64,000 nucleotides of DNA from Scedosporium boydii (GCA_002221725.1 NJFT01000035.1:1-64000), one strand, 5' to 3'; counted from the first letter of the stretch, positions 1-11,772 are shown. Translations and numbers: made by a program. The notes: generated by a model not told the origin, from the sequence alone.

Positions 1-7
1 TTTCTTT

Positions 8-38
<31 letters not shown>

Positions 39-80
39 CATTTTCCTTTTTCTTTTCTTTTTTTTTTCCTCTTTCCTTCA
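1..80. repeat. Poly-T / CT-rich low-complexity tract
   Basis: The first 38 bases are almost pure T and are followed by T/C-rich sequence. It is simple low-complexity DNA cut by the left window edge. It could be an intergenic homopolymer or the pyrimidine tract of a promoter; nothing in the window decides. Confidence 0.8.
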
Positions 81-158
81 CCTCTCTCTTGTCTCATGGA
101 GTCCGCCGACGCTGGCTGCTGAGGCGGCGAGGGGCTAGACCCTTCTCTGCGACCCCTC

Positions 159-186
159 CATGCTCCATCCATGCTCCATCCATGCT
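159..186. repeat. 11-bp tandem repeat, about 2.5 copies
   Basis: The unit CATGCTCCATC occurs twice in full and a third time in part, without spacers. It is a short minisatellite in sequence with no supported gene. Confidence 0.8.
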
Positions 187-3100
187 TCCCATCGAGTGGG
201 CCAAAAGCATTCAAAGCCAATTGACCCCTCCTCCCGGGGTCGTCATCCCCACCGCGTATGCCGTGTGCCCTGATGCCACCCGCCTGAATACCCTGAGGAC
301 TGGTTGTCCCGCTTTTTTTGACCTTAGGGCCTGGTTTCAATAAATTTTCCAACCAGATGACTGGAGAATTAAGATTTCCCACCCTGCCCCTGCTGATGTC
401 GCCAGAATGACCACCTCTGACCTCTGGCAGGAGCCCTTGGCGTTCCACCTCGGTGTTATTTTCCTCGGCATGTCCTCTCCCCGCCCCCGCCAGCACGTGG
501 GAGCACAACTGGCCCTGGACCTGAATTGAATAACTTCATGTTGGAATGAGGCTTGGATTCATCGAGTTGAAAAGCAAAGGAGTCCCCACGTTGATGCTTG
601 TGAAGCCGTTCAGTGCACAAAACCCCGAGACTCCGGTTTTTGGACTCGAGATGTTGCTCTGACCGTCAAAAAACTTTTCCTCTTCCACCTCATTTTCTTC
701 TTTTGCGCGCCATTGCCTCTGACGCCGTTTATTCGGCTTATTCGGGTATCGCCTGCTCCTGTTCGTCCTCATTCGCTCCGCTTGCCTTTAATTGCACATG
801 AAAGAAGTTTACACCTTAATCAGCTGTAACTTCTGAGCCTAGCCCTTGGCGCTTGTGCCTGTTTCTGTGCTCTGTCACCTCCGCTAACGACAGCTGAAGG
901 CGTGAAGGCGGGGGGGCTGGAGTGGTTCGAGCGTGAACGGCCGCGTGAGCATCCAAGTTTCTGACGATTTGCGGGTGGCAACAACGATAATTCGACCACT
1001 AATGTGATATTGGCATCGAGCCACACCATTGGGATGGCAGCGGAAGCTAGCGGTGGAGCTAAGACGTCTCTGTCAGGCACGTCCTGACCTTAAACTTGTG
1101 CGGAGCCCTAAGCCGAGTCGGATCGGCCCTCGGTCCTGCTCAGCGGCGTCTTCCATTGGCCCTTCCAAGAGATAGTATGGAAGTTTCCGGGATCTGAAAT
1201 AGAAACAAACAACCACTATTCCCCACTGAAGCCCCGAGACGGAACTCGTGTCAGTGAATCTAGATGCAACGACGCAATGATGCAATCTTTGACGGGAATT
1301 GTAGGGCAGAAAATCCGGGGGTGGACCTCCTCGTTCCGATGATAAAAATCGTTCGATATTGCCACGTACTCAAACATCACTGCATCCCGTGGTTAACCGT
1401 CAACCTCATGATGCAGTCTTTATCGCCTGCGCCCTCGATGGACCCTGCGTGCTGATGAGAGTACGCACACGGCGCAGCCGAAATGTCCGGCTTCCATGTG
1501 TCTCTGCACCCTGCACTTGTTGATAAGGAAGAAGTTCTAGATCGGGGCCTAGACCTGGTCGCGACCACAACACACTCGCAGCAATCGAGAGCCTGGTTTA
1601 TCTTTTCAGCCCAATGTCTCCACTGACCACCCAGGTTCGCACCCATATCATTGGTCTGGATCGGATTATTGTTGTGCCTACTCTTGCGGGTTAGTTAATG
1701 CCAAGATTCGAACAACCTCAGACTCGTGACCTCGATTTCTTATATCTTCAGCTGGCACCTCAGTATTTGGTCGCTCAGGGATCTCGAACGTTAAACTTCG
1801 CCAACAAAAGGACTCGGGGTTGGAATGCACCACGTTACCGTTGACTGCCGAGCGGAATCGCCTTTTTTCGGATCTCAAGTCTCTCCCAGATCAAAGCAGC
1901 AAGCTCATCCTTAAAGACATGTTAGCCTCGAGCCCCGACAACATGGTTGGTAGAATTCTGCCGAACACTCTCGAATTTACTTCTCTATTTCACGGAGAGC
2001 CTACCAATTGTAGTCCGGGGTCTTCTTGGACTGAGACTGAATTCATCTCCTAGCCTACCCGATGCGGCTCCGGGGGCTGTTGCCTAAATCTCGTGATTTA
2101 AGACACCGCATGTCAACAACATGAGTATGTCGGGAGCAGAAAAAGAACCGACATCGACCGGAAGAATGTGAAGCATTTGACCAGCAAGGTGGAAGGGGGC
2201 GGGCTGCTCCTAAACAACCACAAGCACAGGCAGTCATGCATGCATTGGCTTTTGGAAACAACGTAGGGCAGCCTCGACCTCGACACTCCCCAGCATCCAT
2301 TCTCGTATTCGAGGCATTTCGTCTCCCGAGGCGAGCTTTCATTGTCACCTTGCGTCAGAGGCGCTAAGATCGCTCCGTCCATGACAGGTCAGCTCAGCCC
2401 GCCAACCGGGCAAGCTGTCGACCGTGCAGTCGTATAACCAACGATCCCTGCCCCTGAAGTCGCGCAAAGCGAAGCCATCACATATGTGAGTGCGGGGATA
2501 CAGCAGAGCATAAGGTCCTTGCCTTTGTATTATTTAATATAATATATGAAAAAAATTTGGTTAAGGGTGCCTGCTCATTAGAAACCATCGTTCGATTGTT
2601 CGAGCTAGGACGAATCGAGACGATAACGCCGGAACGGGAGGTCAAAGCAAAGAATACGTTCGGGAACTTTTAGCAAGAAAAAAGAGGGTCAAAAGAGCCA
2701 AGTCGAAGACGGGAGATCGAGCTAGAGTGTTGTGAATGTGATGGCAATGGTGTGAGGGAACCATTTGCCCTGGGTCTCGGCTACTCAAGCTAGCTTTCCT
2801 TGTTGGTGATGAGTTTGCTGCAGAGTTCCTTGAGGTGCACTTGCATGTGTGGATATTAATTTGGTTGGATCCTGATATCACCTTGATGCCAGGAGGGTAA
2901 ACGGGAAGTAGGCTCGGTGATCATGCCCGGCAGATCGAAGGGGGGAACCTTGGGAGTAGTGATATCCTGTCATTGATGGAGCGAAGTTGACGGTACACCC
3001 ACCAACACACCTCCGTGCGCAGTTATTTGAGTTTAGAGCCCAAGCTGGCTCCTGCAGGGATGACTGGATAGTCGCATCATTGAATGCATCTCTATCACAG

Positions 3101-4487
3101 TTGTGAAATGGGTTCGCGGTTGAAAGCCTCTACGAGCTGAGACGAGCACCGGGACGGATGTGAGGTTGATACGCGCCCCCGGCGCTTAGAGCCGACTCCA
3201 GAGATCTGATTGGTCCCGGCAATCGCACTCGCAATGCTATTTGGCGGCGCACGGCGTCATAAAAATAAATACATCAAAAAAAGGAAGAAGAAAAAAAATG
3301 GAAAGAAACAAAAGAAGATAATGTGATTGCTTATCCACGACTTCCTGGTTGCGGCTCGAACTTACACATTTAATCGTCGAGATTAAACGGGACAATGGTA
3401 TATCGTATCCGGCGCAACGCAGGAGCGAGGAGGTGCATGATATCGGATCCGGGTCGACGGGAGCTTGCCGGAGTAGCGTATTCCTGTCACGGAGACATCG
3501 ATACGAAAACCATTATCTAAGCTAGTTATAACCCCGAGCCGTTGAGCTTTCCAGGCTAATCGTTAGGTGACATTGGCCAATGAGGAAAGGCACCATTCCT
3601 GCACCCGTTATACCTTCTCATTTCACATAACCTTCAGTAGTGTAACGCTAAGGCCTTTCCGCTAGCTGCCAGGGAAGGAACATTAAAGCCATTCCCCATT
3701 GCCTCCTCGAGGATCAAGGATCATGGTGCATCACTTCAACAGCTTGAAACGTCAAGAGTTAAAGTAGCATTCATAAGTTGCCTCGGCCCGCACGGCAAGG
3801 ATTCCGGCCGACTCGAGGGCACCCGTGTGCCCAGGGTTGGTTAGCAGCTGAGACGAGTGTGAGCTAAGACTCACCTCGTAGATTCTAATCTATCACCCAC
3901 GCGAGCCCAAGCCTAGAAGTACGGTCATGGGACAATGGCAAAGTCGCGTACTATCATCACCCGGACGGGCGAGAGATATTAGTAGACAGCATGAGGTAAA
4001 TTGGAGGATACATGAGCGCCCACGCCCGGCTAATGCTGGATTAGGCACAGTTCACCTTCTTTTTCGAATTGCGATGCCTGGTTAGTATCCTTGAAGCTCA
4101 CGGGTGCGACTGAAGAATATCTCGTGGCGTAGGATGCAGATCATCGGGCAACTACGGCGAGCGGCAGAAGAGTTTTAGTGGCTGTGATTCACATCGAACG
4201 AAGTAGAATAAAGGCCCGAAGACCATGGAGGAGTTCGCAGGGCTCGGCTGGGGCTTGAGCCGTGGCAGGCAGCAGGGTTCAGTTGGGGGAAATGAGTTGG
4301 GTAAAACATCAAGGTAGTCAGGCAGTACCAATAATAGTGGCAGAGCGGGAGGAGGAAAGAGGCTAGGCATGGAAGAATCTGGTGGCTTTCGTCGTGCAAT
4401 GCCACTCCCGGCCTCCTCGAGCGGTCACATAAACGGCCGCATGGAATCGGGGCAGTGGAGGCGGAGGAAGAAACATCAAATGCAAAT
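187..4487. other. Gene-sparse DNA, no supported gene
   Basis: No reading frame here shows a recognisable domain. The frames are short, overlap on both strands and often lack an ATG. Base composition looks balanced, so this is not an obvious AT-rich RIP-mutated block. A stem-forming stretch (GTGAG and CTCAC arms near 3862-3877) and a degenerate B-box-like string near 1700-1730 were seen but neither folds into a tRNA. I see no 5S rRNA or transposase. Confidence 0.6.
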
Positions 4488-5004
4488 ATGTTGCCTGCGG
4501 ACAAACAGCCGTGTGATACAGCTGAGATCATTAGCTACCTCGCAGGCTGGAGGCGTGAGGTAACGAAGCTCACCGGGGGTGTGTGCCATCCATCAATGCC
4601 CGCTCGATGGTGTGCCACGGGTCCTGCATGCTGTTGCTTGATGGGGCCGGCGTGATGATCTTGAGGTTTTGGACAAGGCCTTTGATCTATCCATTTGGAT
4701 CTATATTCACCAGACGGGCTTGTGGGGTATCGATGTGTTGGAATTGAATCCCGAGAGCTCGATAACGCGCTGGGCCTTGCTCAAACTTCGAGTGACGATG
4801 TCTACAAAAGTGGGTAAGAAACTGATCAAGTTCGTGAGTCATTCTTCGGTTGAGGTTTCTCTCTCAAACTTCTGGGACCTGGGGGGTGAGATTGGACAGC
4901 TTAAGGAAGCAACTATCCTAGGACAACAATTGATCTCGGTTTTTCTTGCCCTCGTTGCTGCTGTTTCTCACGGACCGGAGCCTGCCTGCGTCGTGGTGTG
5001 TTGA
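4488..5004 (+). CDS. Candidate two-exon gene or gene remnant, unknown function
   Basis: Two open frames can be joined in phase 0 by an intron at 4560-4665 (donor GTAACG, acceptor TTGAG), giving about 136 residues from the ATG at 4488. The first exon frame is open upstream of this ATG back to about 4339, so a 5' exon may be missing. The translated sequence is of balanced, moderately hydrophobic composition and has no domain I recognise. The donor is only fair, and the acceptor lacks a clear branch site and pyrimidine tract. This may be a decayed gene or chance, so confidence is low. Confidence 0.18.
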
Positions 5005-5468
5005 TGAGTAAATTCCTCAGGAATTGCGGCAGGCACGTTGGGTATAAGGTACATTCATCCGTGTGCGCCCCAAATGCACTCTCTAGTAGTCTTGCCTTGC
5101 CTCACTTCGTACGGGAAGTAGCAATTGGGGGCACATGGATATTACGACATTGGTCGAACAATTCTCTCGACAAGGAAATGCCAAACGGTCAATTTATTTA
5201 TCAGCTTGATGCACCTCTCTGTTTACGGTGTTATCAACCGAAGGCACCCACCTGTCTTCGATGAACCCCAACATCAATTGATCAATAGAAGTTGCCTCAA
5301 GCCGGGATGTTGATCTTGAGCAGAAAAAAAATTGCATAATACCGCTCTGTACCGGTGACATAGAAAATGCAATATATTGATCTATGATTGGAGTCGGAGT
5401 GGCTTGGGAGTGGATAAGTAGTCGAAAGCTACAGTAGTACCAGTTTGTACCCAGGAGACATACAAATT

Positions 5469-5470
<2 letters not shown>

Positions 5471-5504
<34 letters not shown>
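5471..5504. repeat. AAT/TAA trinucleotide microsatellite, about 11 copies
   Basis: An uninterrupted run of about 11 AAT units is visible. In one minus-strand frame it encodes poly-Tyr and in another poly-Ile, which produces spurious open frames. Confidence 0.95.
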
Positions 5505-5505
<1 letters not shown>

Positions 5506-6502
5506 AGTGTTCCTTCCAAGTGATCAAACGGCTCTGAGAAGCCTGACTTTGAGGCTTGTGAACCGGAAAATCTTCGCAGCGGAGCAAGAGAGCTGTCTGG
5601 CAAGTGCCGCCAGCCAACCCAAACTGCTACCTGCCTTGCTCGACCACTTGATCGTTTTTTTCGACTCATTTTTGGGGGCCTCGTGAATCGCCCTGAATTC
5701 CCACCTCTGTTCGGTCCAGCGCGCAAAGCTCGCTTAGCCTCTATGCTGTCCAACCTAGATGCACTACTTTAGCACTTCTTTCTCGCCTTGGGGAGAGGAG
5801 TAAGTGGAGGGAAATTAGTGGAATTTCTGATGGACGCCAACCCTGGGATCGGTTGTATTTCCGCCTTGTTGCCGCTCTGTGCCTCGACGCTCATAGGTCG
5901 TGTTACCGCTCGGCAACACCAAACCTGACCGCGGCGTATGCATCTACTCATCACGAAACTGGGGTCGAGTGGGCCCTCGCAGGGAACCAAACCAGCAAGG
6001 ACGTCTCTACTCACTACCTCAACCGATCAAATGCCAAATGGTCTCTCCCAATGTACTTTCGAGTTCCCAACCAACACCGTCGACCCAGGCTAATGCTTGC
6101 GACGATGGGGCCATCGGGGGCCATGGGGCGAAGAGCTTGCAAACTTCCTTCCAGACGCAGATTCGGGATCTGTCTGTTGGGGCCGCACAGACTGAAAGAA
6201 AGAAAGTAGCTACTGGCAAACACCAGACCGAAGCGACGGTTCCTCTCCCTCGAAGGCCGTGGTTTCTCTCCGCCAAAAGTTCCGACGACCGGTTTTCACT
6301 CTCATTACTATGTCGGTGTGCACTATCGAGGAATAACGAGTGTAAGGGTAATGACTGGGCATAATCAGATTACCTCAGGCCTGCTGCGTGGACGTGCCCA
6401 GGGCAGTAGGATTCGTTTTCGGCTGATGTGCGCCCCTTTTACTGGTCAATAGTGGCTCTCATCACAGTTTCATCCAGACTGTCGGGTTCTCGTACACACA
6501 TA

Positions 6503-6531
6503 TTGTGTGTGTGTGTATGTGTGTGTGTTCG
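6503..6531. repeat. GT-rich dinucleotide microsatellite
   Basis: Alternating GT units with one AT interruption occur in gene-free DNA. This is a simple repeat of likely variable length. Confidence 0.9.
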
Positions 6532-6908
6532 TGCGCTGCTTATACGTACTGGGACGGTCAGCGAGCAAGGAGTCCTCTACTAGTACTCGGGAAATTGGCA
6601 GACCCAAGCCTTCCTACCCTCTCCGGACCTTGTTGGGCCCTCTGTCTTGCCTATGTTGGTGGTATTCCTCTCCGTCTCCCCATGGCCTAGGCTATGTAAT
6701 GGGCTCTGGCGATTTTCGACACTGGCGAATGCCTTCGGGCCTGCCCGTCCTCAACAGCGTGCTTATCCGCAGTCGTCGACGCCCGCATCCCCTGCGCAAT
6801 GCGGCACACACCCTCCCTTTTCCCGCCATGTGCAGAGAAGCCGGGCTCTGATGCACTACACACAAGGGAGTGGAGGGCGTTGTGGCATCGGCTAATGGCA
6901 AAGAAACC

Positions 6909-6929
6909 TGTTGGATGTTGGATGTTGGA
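6909..6929. repeat. 7-bp tandem repeat, three copies
   Basis: TGTTGGA is repeated three times head to tail without interruption. No gene is associated with it. Confidence 0.85.
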
Positions 6930-9154
6930 CCTTAACATGCGGTAATCCACCCACACAGGGATGCCTGAACGTGTGAACAGCGCGGCCCACGTACATTCGT
7001 CTCCACTAGGCTGGCTGTTCTCGCATTCCGGAAGGCCCTATGTCCCTATGTGCCCAGGAATCTAGTCTCAAACCCGCGCAGATACCTTTGAGCCACCTCA
7101 CGAGACTCTCTAAAACTGTGTACTGTATCTCCTTCGGCGAAGGAAGAGAATTACGCCGACTCTCAATCTCCACTGCATGACACGGGCGAACTACATATCG
7201 GAAACAATGCCATACCATCTGGCTTGCATCTATACCTGGTCGTATCCGCATCGTCCCTTCCATGCCCTTAAACTCATTTCGGTAGCGTCGACTTTTGATC
7301 TCGCTGCTGGCGACAGTGGGGTGCTAGTTCAGGGCGAAGCCTCAGTGCCCGCCTTTTTGTTCTGATCTAGATAAGTCCAGCACTAGAGATCTTCCCCCCA
7401 CCTTCTAGCGTGTATCTTATTCTCCCTGCCATCAATGAGAAGGAACTTACGGAGCGAGACATGTGAGGTCCAAGGTATCTTTCGCCTAATTCCAGAGAGC
7501 TGCTTTTCCCTCGATCCCATCCTTTCGGCCGGCAAGAGGCGGAGCAAGTCCCTCGTATACTTGCCTAATATGCTGGCCGTGATATTATGCTCTAACTCGC
7601 GAACAGGCTTATGGTCCTGCTACCTCTCGCGTCGTCCATGGGTACAAGTAGGTCCTGGTGCGGGCATACCTAGTTCATACGGCCCTTCTGTGTACTTCAT
7701 GGGTACACGTTGGTCTTGGGCCATGACTGGCAGCACTCGAGAATGGTTCTTTTCGGATTCTCTGCGTCCCTTTGCCTTCATCCCCCCTTGGAGACGACAT
7801 CCTAGATGCATGGATAGGGGGTGCCAGCAACACTAGCCCACCCTCGGTCTCGTAGACTCATCCGGGCACATGCACAACTCCTTGAACGACACTTCCGTCA
7901 TTCTCCTCATCACCTGGCGCAAAGCAACCAGGACCCTGCTTCCGCCTCCGCCAACAGCCATACGAAGCAAAGGCTGGCATTGGCTTCATGGACACACGGG
8001 TGTGTGAATTTATTTTTGTTCCCCATGCATCGCATCCACATAGCCGTCGCATCACTCGACGTAAGGATCGCCACTGTTATTTTCAGGGCTTGCGGTGCCC
8101 GTACGAGAACAAACTCGAGTCGAATGAGTCTGAGGATGGCAGAAAGGAATGAAAATACGAAGTCTTTGGAATTTAAATTAACTCCAGGCAAATAGAGGCA
8201 TGGGGGCAAGGTGCGCGCTCCAGGCAGAGTAAATGAGGGCGCTTCTCAGAAGTGAGTTGCCGTCGTTGTCTTGGCCCTCAATAAGCGGTCCCTCGTGCTG
8301 CATGATTCACAGACTAACAAGCACGAAGCAAGACAGAAAATAGAAGAGACTCGGTCTACAATCATTTTTCTACCTCATCAATCAATATGCTCCTTGATAC
8401 CCTCCCTTCTCTGTCCATTATCCCTACCCGAGTCCAACATTTTCTTCCTCTTCGTCTTCGTCGTCGCTCGCGACACACCCCCCCCTTTTGTCTGGCAGGA
8501 GCCGTGCCCTGCCCTGATTGATCTCATCGCAGCACCCACCCCCCCCCTGGCTCCCCACCACCACCAACTACTACTGCATTGCACACTACTCACGTTGCGG
8601 CATCCTTCACAAATTTAACCCCACACTGATCAGTGAAGTCCCTCTCAATCTGATCGTTCTCCTCACGGCATGCAGCAGAGTCGGCAACCCATATTGTGGC
8701 AAGCAGACAAATTTTATCAGGAGACCTCACTCTTACGGCACGTGGAGCCCTACGGATCGGCCAACTAACCATGCGTACGAGTGTACTGTGGGAGGAGAGC
8801 CGGCGACCACACCCGCGCCTTGCGGCCAAATCGAGGGCCGCATCAATCCTAGGGCCAACAGGTCTTGGGAGGCTAGAACCAACACAAGTTCTCACGAAAT
8901 ACACAGCAGACTAGTTCTTCCGTGGACTGACTGTGCAAACCGGAAAGGGCCGTTTTTTATTGCCTCACCTTTAGGCGACCGGAGCTTTACTTTTGCTGAA
9001 GAGGAAAAAGAAAAAGCAGAAAAAAACTATTTTCTAACAAGCAAACACCCATTCTGGAGCAGATGCTTGGACCTTGCCTGTATCGGCCAGTCGTTCCAAT
9101 CAGTGGTGTATCATTGTGTGCAGCGAGCCACTTTCTTGGGATGCGCGACAGGCA

Positions 9155-9160
9155 TATAAG
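9155..9160 (+). promoter_or_regulatory. TATA-like box of the small Cys-containing gene
   Basis: TATAAG lies at the head of about 450 bases of C/T-rich, CAA-rich sequence that resembles a fungal 5' untranslated leader and runs up to the ATG at 9623. An upstream ATG frame of about 40 codons begins near 9188, so a uORF is possible. Function is inferred from position only. Confidence 0.4.
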
Positions 9161-9622
9161 ACCACAGCTGTCCTCCGGTTTATCGACGATGTTTCTGTCT
9201 ATCCCAACCCTCTCAACTCAACCTTCATTCTCATCTTTACTCTCTTGCTCTACGTTTCTAAAACCCAATCCATATTCTCTCCAAGCATCTTCGCACTCTT
9301 CATCCTAGCTGAACGTACACTGATACTCTTTGTGTGTCACGGCTGCTGTCCGACTACCCAAATCTCTATCAACTTCCTGTCGATAAACCCTCCGCAGCCT
9401 CCGTGCACTCTGCTCTTCACAAGCCATATCTGACTCCATCGTCAGTCGGTTCTATCACTCAAGAGACCCTACTTGTCCCCTCCACGGCCACACCCGTCGC
9501 ACAATAGCCTCGACGCACAGCGTACAGGCAGTCAAACCGACTAGGTCTCATTAAGATATCAGGCTCTTGCCGTCGCCTACTTTCCCTACGCCACCTCTCC
9601 CCCCACATCGAACCTGCCCAAT

Positions 9623-9905
9623 ATGTGCGTCGTCTACGTCACTCAATACGTCTGCGGTGATGTCGACTATCAGAGAGTTACATGCCGCGAGCAAAACGCG
9701 CCCAACCACCAAGTTCGACAGAGGACTTCCACGAATCCGGATGTTTGCAACAAGTCAAACTGCCGGAACCCTTCTGCACGAGCCGCGTAGGTTAGTTGTG
9801 TTCCTTTACCTCTACTAGGCAGCTACTGATCTTGGATATCACAACAGCAGCTACAGGTCTAGCAACGACCAATATGACAAATATGGGAGGAAACAGCGGT
9901 TATAG
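9623..9905 (+). CDS. Small Cys-containing hypothetical protein (73 aa)
   Basis: I read two exons, 9623-9786 and 9848-9905, with a 61-nt intron (donor GTAGGT, branch CTGAT at 9826-9830, acceptor ACAG). A second acceptor 9 nt further on keeps the frame. The product starts MCVVYVTQYVCG and has cysteines at about residues 2, 11, 21, 42 and 47, then a Tyr/Asp/Arg-rich tail. The pattern MC-x(n)-Y-x-C-G followed by further Cys is common, as far as I know, among short fungal proteins of unknown function. The ATG context (CCCAAT-ATG) is good, and a TATA box and CT-rich leader precede it. There is no signal peptide, so it is probably intracellular. Without splicing the frame stops at residue 55. It could be a real small gene or a leader ORF; the role is unknown. 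Confidence 0.5.
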
Positions 9906-9999
9906 AAGGCAGGAACCGCCTGCAATGCCACGCCGGGCCCTATGAGGTCGGCTTCTCGACAGCTGAGGGCCGCACTTGTGGTTGACTCGGCCCTTTTTT

Positions 10000-10670
10000 C
10001 TCATTTCCATACGCTACTGCTTTTTGCCTGAGCTTGTAATTTCTTGCTTGGTTTTCTTTCTTCTCAGACGTTGCCAACTCTCGTCCCCGCGCGCACTTTG
10101 AACCCCGTTTCCCACTCACCAGTCATTATTCTTACTCCTTTGGGGCAGTTCTTCTTCGGAGCTCACAATCTAGATGGAGGAGGAAGAGTCCCGGCATCAA
10201 GGATACTCGTCTGATATGGAGGTGATCTTACACGGGCTTGTGGTGTGAAGCTGACTTACATCTTGATTCTACTTTTCTTACACCCCCTTTTTCCTCTTTC
10301 CTCTTTTTCTCTTTTTCTTTCTTTTACTTTCTCTATTTCCCCCGCCTTTTCCACATGATTTGATTTCTTTATCGGGGTGGGAGAGTGCGGACGATCGGGT
10401 ACTAGCTGTATTTGAGACAAGCTAGATTTTCCCGCTGGTTTCTTCGGACGTTTTCTCCCCCGGCTCTGTTTGTCTGTCTGAAGGCTTTCTTTCCCCTCAA
10501 ACGCTTTTCATTCTTACCTTCCTTCATATTACACTTTGTACCAGTTTTTATACTTAGATACAAACGACATCACCGTCGTCTCGTCTAGCTTTTTCCACCT
10601 ATACTTTGAATAGCACCATATCTACATAAGCTCCGCTTCTCTGATAGTGATTTCCCTCAAAGTACTCCTC
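10000..10670 (+). promoter_or_regulatory. Long CT-rich leader/promoter-like tract
   Basis: About 670 bases are strongly pyrimidine-rich on the plus strand, with several runs of T/C and CTTTC. In filamentous fungi such tracts typically sit at transcription start regions and in 5' leaders of active genes. It ends next to the ATG at 10671. A 24-codon ATG frame near 10173 could be a uORF. The promoter role is inferred. Confidence 0.4.
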
Positions 10671-10948
10671 ATGTGTGTTCTAAGAGGTCATGTAAGGAAA
10701 CGATAACACGCAAATACTCACGGCTTGGAGTACGGGTAGCAAAGATGTGTCGTTGAGACTCTTGTGAAACTGACAAACGTGGTACAAGCCAGCTGCCAAA
10801 AGAGGACCTCGGTACTTTCAAATTGTTTTCCGTCGGAATCTACATTACGGATAGAATATCGGATTGGAATGTAGCAAGAGGTGGGGATTTCTCGAGTTGG
10901 AAGGAGAGATTGCAGGAAAACAAACGTTCCTTACCTGTCTCGAGCTAA
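10671..10948 (+). CDS. Candidate small two-exon gene (58 aa), unknown function
   Basis: Exon 1 (10671-10691) encodes only seven residues beginning MCVLRGH. The intron 10692-10792 has donor GTAAGG, branch CTGAC at 10770-10774 and acceptor GCCAG. Exon 2 (10793-10948) is a 52-codon frame with a balanced, charged composition that includes WNVARGG and WKERLQENK, ending in TAA. A long CT-rich leader lies immediately upstream. No domain is recognised and the protein has no signal peptide. The minus strand also has an open frame here (to 11309), so coding status is uncertain. Unspliced, the first ATG frame would give only 11 residues. Confidence 0.33.
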
Positions 10949-11567
10949 GATTAATCGATTCGTGTATCTCGTTACAGCTATAGAAGCTGCTGTCCACGCC
11001 TGCCCTGATACATACAAAGTGTACAGCCTGATGTAGGCGGTTGGCATGTGCTACCATCGCCTGAGGTACCTTGCATTGTGTCAGTACGTCAAATGCAAGG
11101 AGGAAGGAGTGTCTCTCCACTCCTCCCTTCCCCTGCCTGTTACTCCCCAAGCTCGCACAGCATGAAATCTCCATAGCCCCTGCTGTATTCTTGACAAAAT
11201 GAGTACATCGATATATGGATGATGTTATGCGTATGACGTGTTTGATGTTGGACGAACAATTGTATGCGCCAAATCTCGGTGGAATTCGTGCAGGGCTCGC
11301 CTCCAGCATCGCGCCATGCTTGCTGCAGGGCTGCTGTCTTGCTTCATGCCAATCAAGTTCGATTTTTCTTTCGAGGCATAGTTTTTTTTTCTGGTTCGCA
11401 GAACAGAGACCTTATTTGTCTACCTTCCATGCCCGTTCGTCGCCGTCCATGACGGATCCCGGCATCCCTCTGTGATCTGCCGAACGCAGAAAACAGCGGT
11501 GAGGAGTCGATGAAAATGCAATCAGAGATACGGTGGTCCATATGATGCCCACACCGACTTCTTGATT
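10949..11567. other. No supported gene; overlapping open frames
   Basis: A 154-codon ATG frame on the minus strand ends at 10845 and an 86-codon ATG frame on the plus strand begins at 11215. Both are rich in Ser, Cys, His and Arg and show no domain or splice support, so I treat them as chance frames. The stretch may include the 3' untranslated region of the candidate gene to its left. Confidence 0.45.
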
Positions 11568-11772
11568 TCAATTATATTCCAGATTGGCTAACAACTCTAG
11601 AATCTCGTTTGCCGGACCGACCACGGATTCGCCGCGGATACACTTCTGATTGAAGTCGTATAACATGAACAACCACAGTGAAAGGAGCAGCCAACTGGCC
11701 ACCAGCAGTTACGAAGCACCACACTGAATTACGAGTAGGCACTTACACGAAAACCAAGTAGGTAACTACCAT
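11568..11772 (-). CDS. Candidate small membrane-type protein (50 aa), two exons
   Basis: On the minus strand an ATG at 11772 starts exon 1 (11772-11747). A canonical donor GTAAGT opens a 52-nt intron ending GGCCAG, and exon 2 (11694-11568) finishes at TGA. The first 20 residues are strongly hydrophobic (VVTYLVFVWLLLSLWLF), and the C-terminal half is acidic and Leu-rich (ANEILELLANLEYN). This would suit a signal anchor or small transmembrane protein. The branch site (GTAAC) is only near consensus. I do not recognise the family, and chance is a real alternative given the short length. Confidence 0.3.

Larger units (their letters stand above)
5005..9154. other. Gene-sparse DNA with simple repeats
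   Basis: Short overlapping frames occur on both strands with no recognisable domain. The sequence holds an AAT microsatellite, a GT-rich microsatellite and a 7-bp triplication, listed separately. The stretch at about 8390-8620 is C/T-rich with runs of eight to nine C. A possible intron (donor GTGAGT near 8251, CTAAC branch near 8318, acceptor near 8335) lies just before it, so an untranslated leader is possible, but no coding sequence can be supported. Confidence 0.55.

Noticed and set aside
38..508. 156-codon open frame on the minus strand at the left edge
   Set aside because: Its C-terminal part is the translated poly-T/CT tract, it shows no domain, and an overlapping plus-strand frame is equally open.
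1678..1740. B-box-like string (TTCGAATC) on the minus strand suggesting a tRNA or SINE
   Set aside because: No matching T-stem, acceptor stem or A-box at the right spacing, so no tRNA can be folded.
10845..11309. 154-codon ATG frame on the minus strand with a GTAAGG donor
   Set aside because: The only in-frame acceptor is a purine-type AAAG without a branch site. The overlapping plus-strand candidate has better splice signals.
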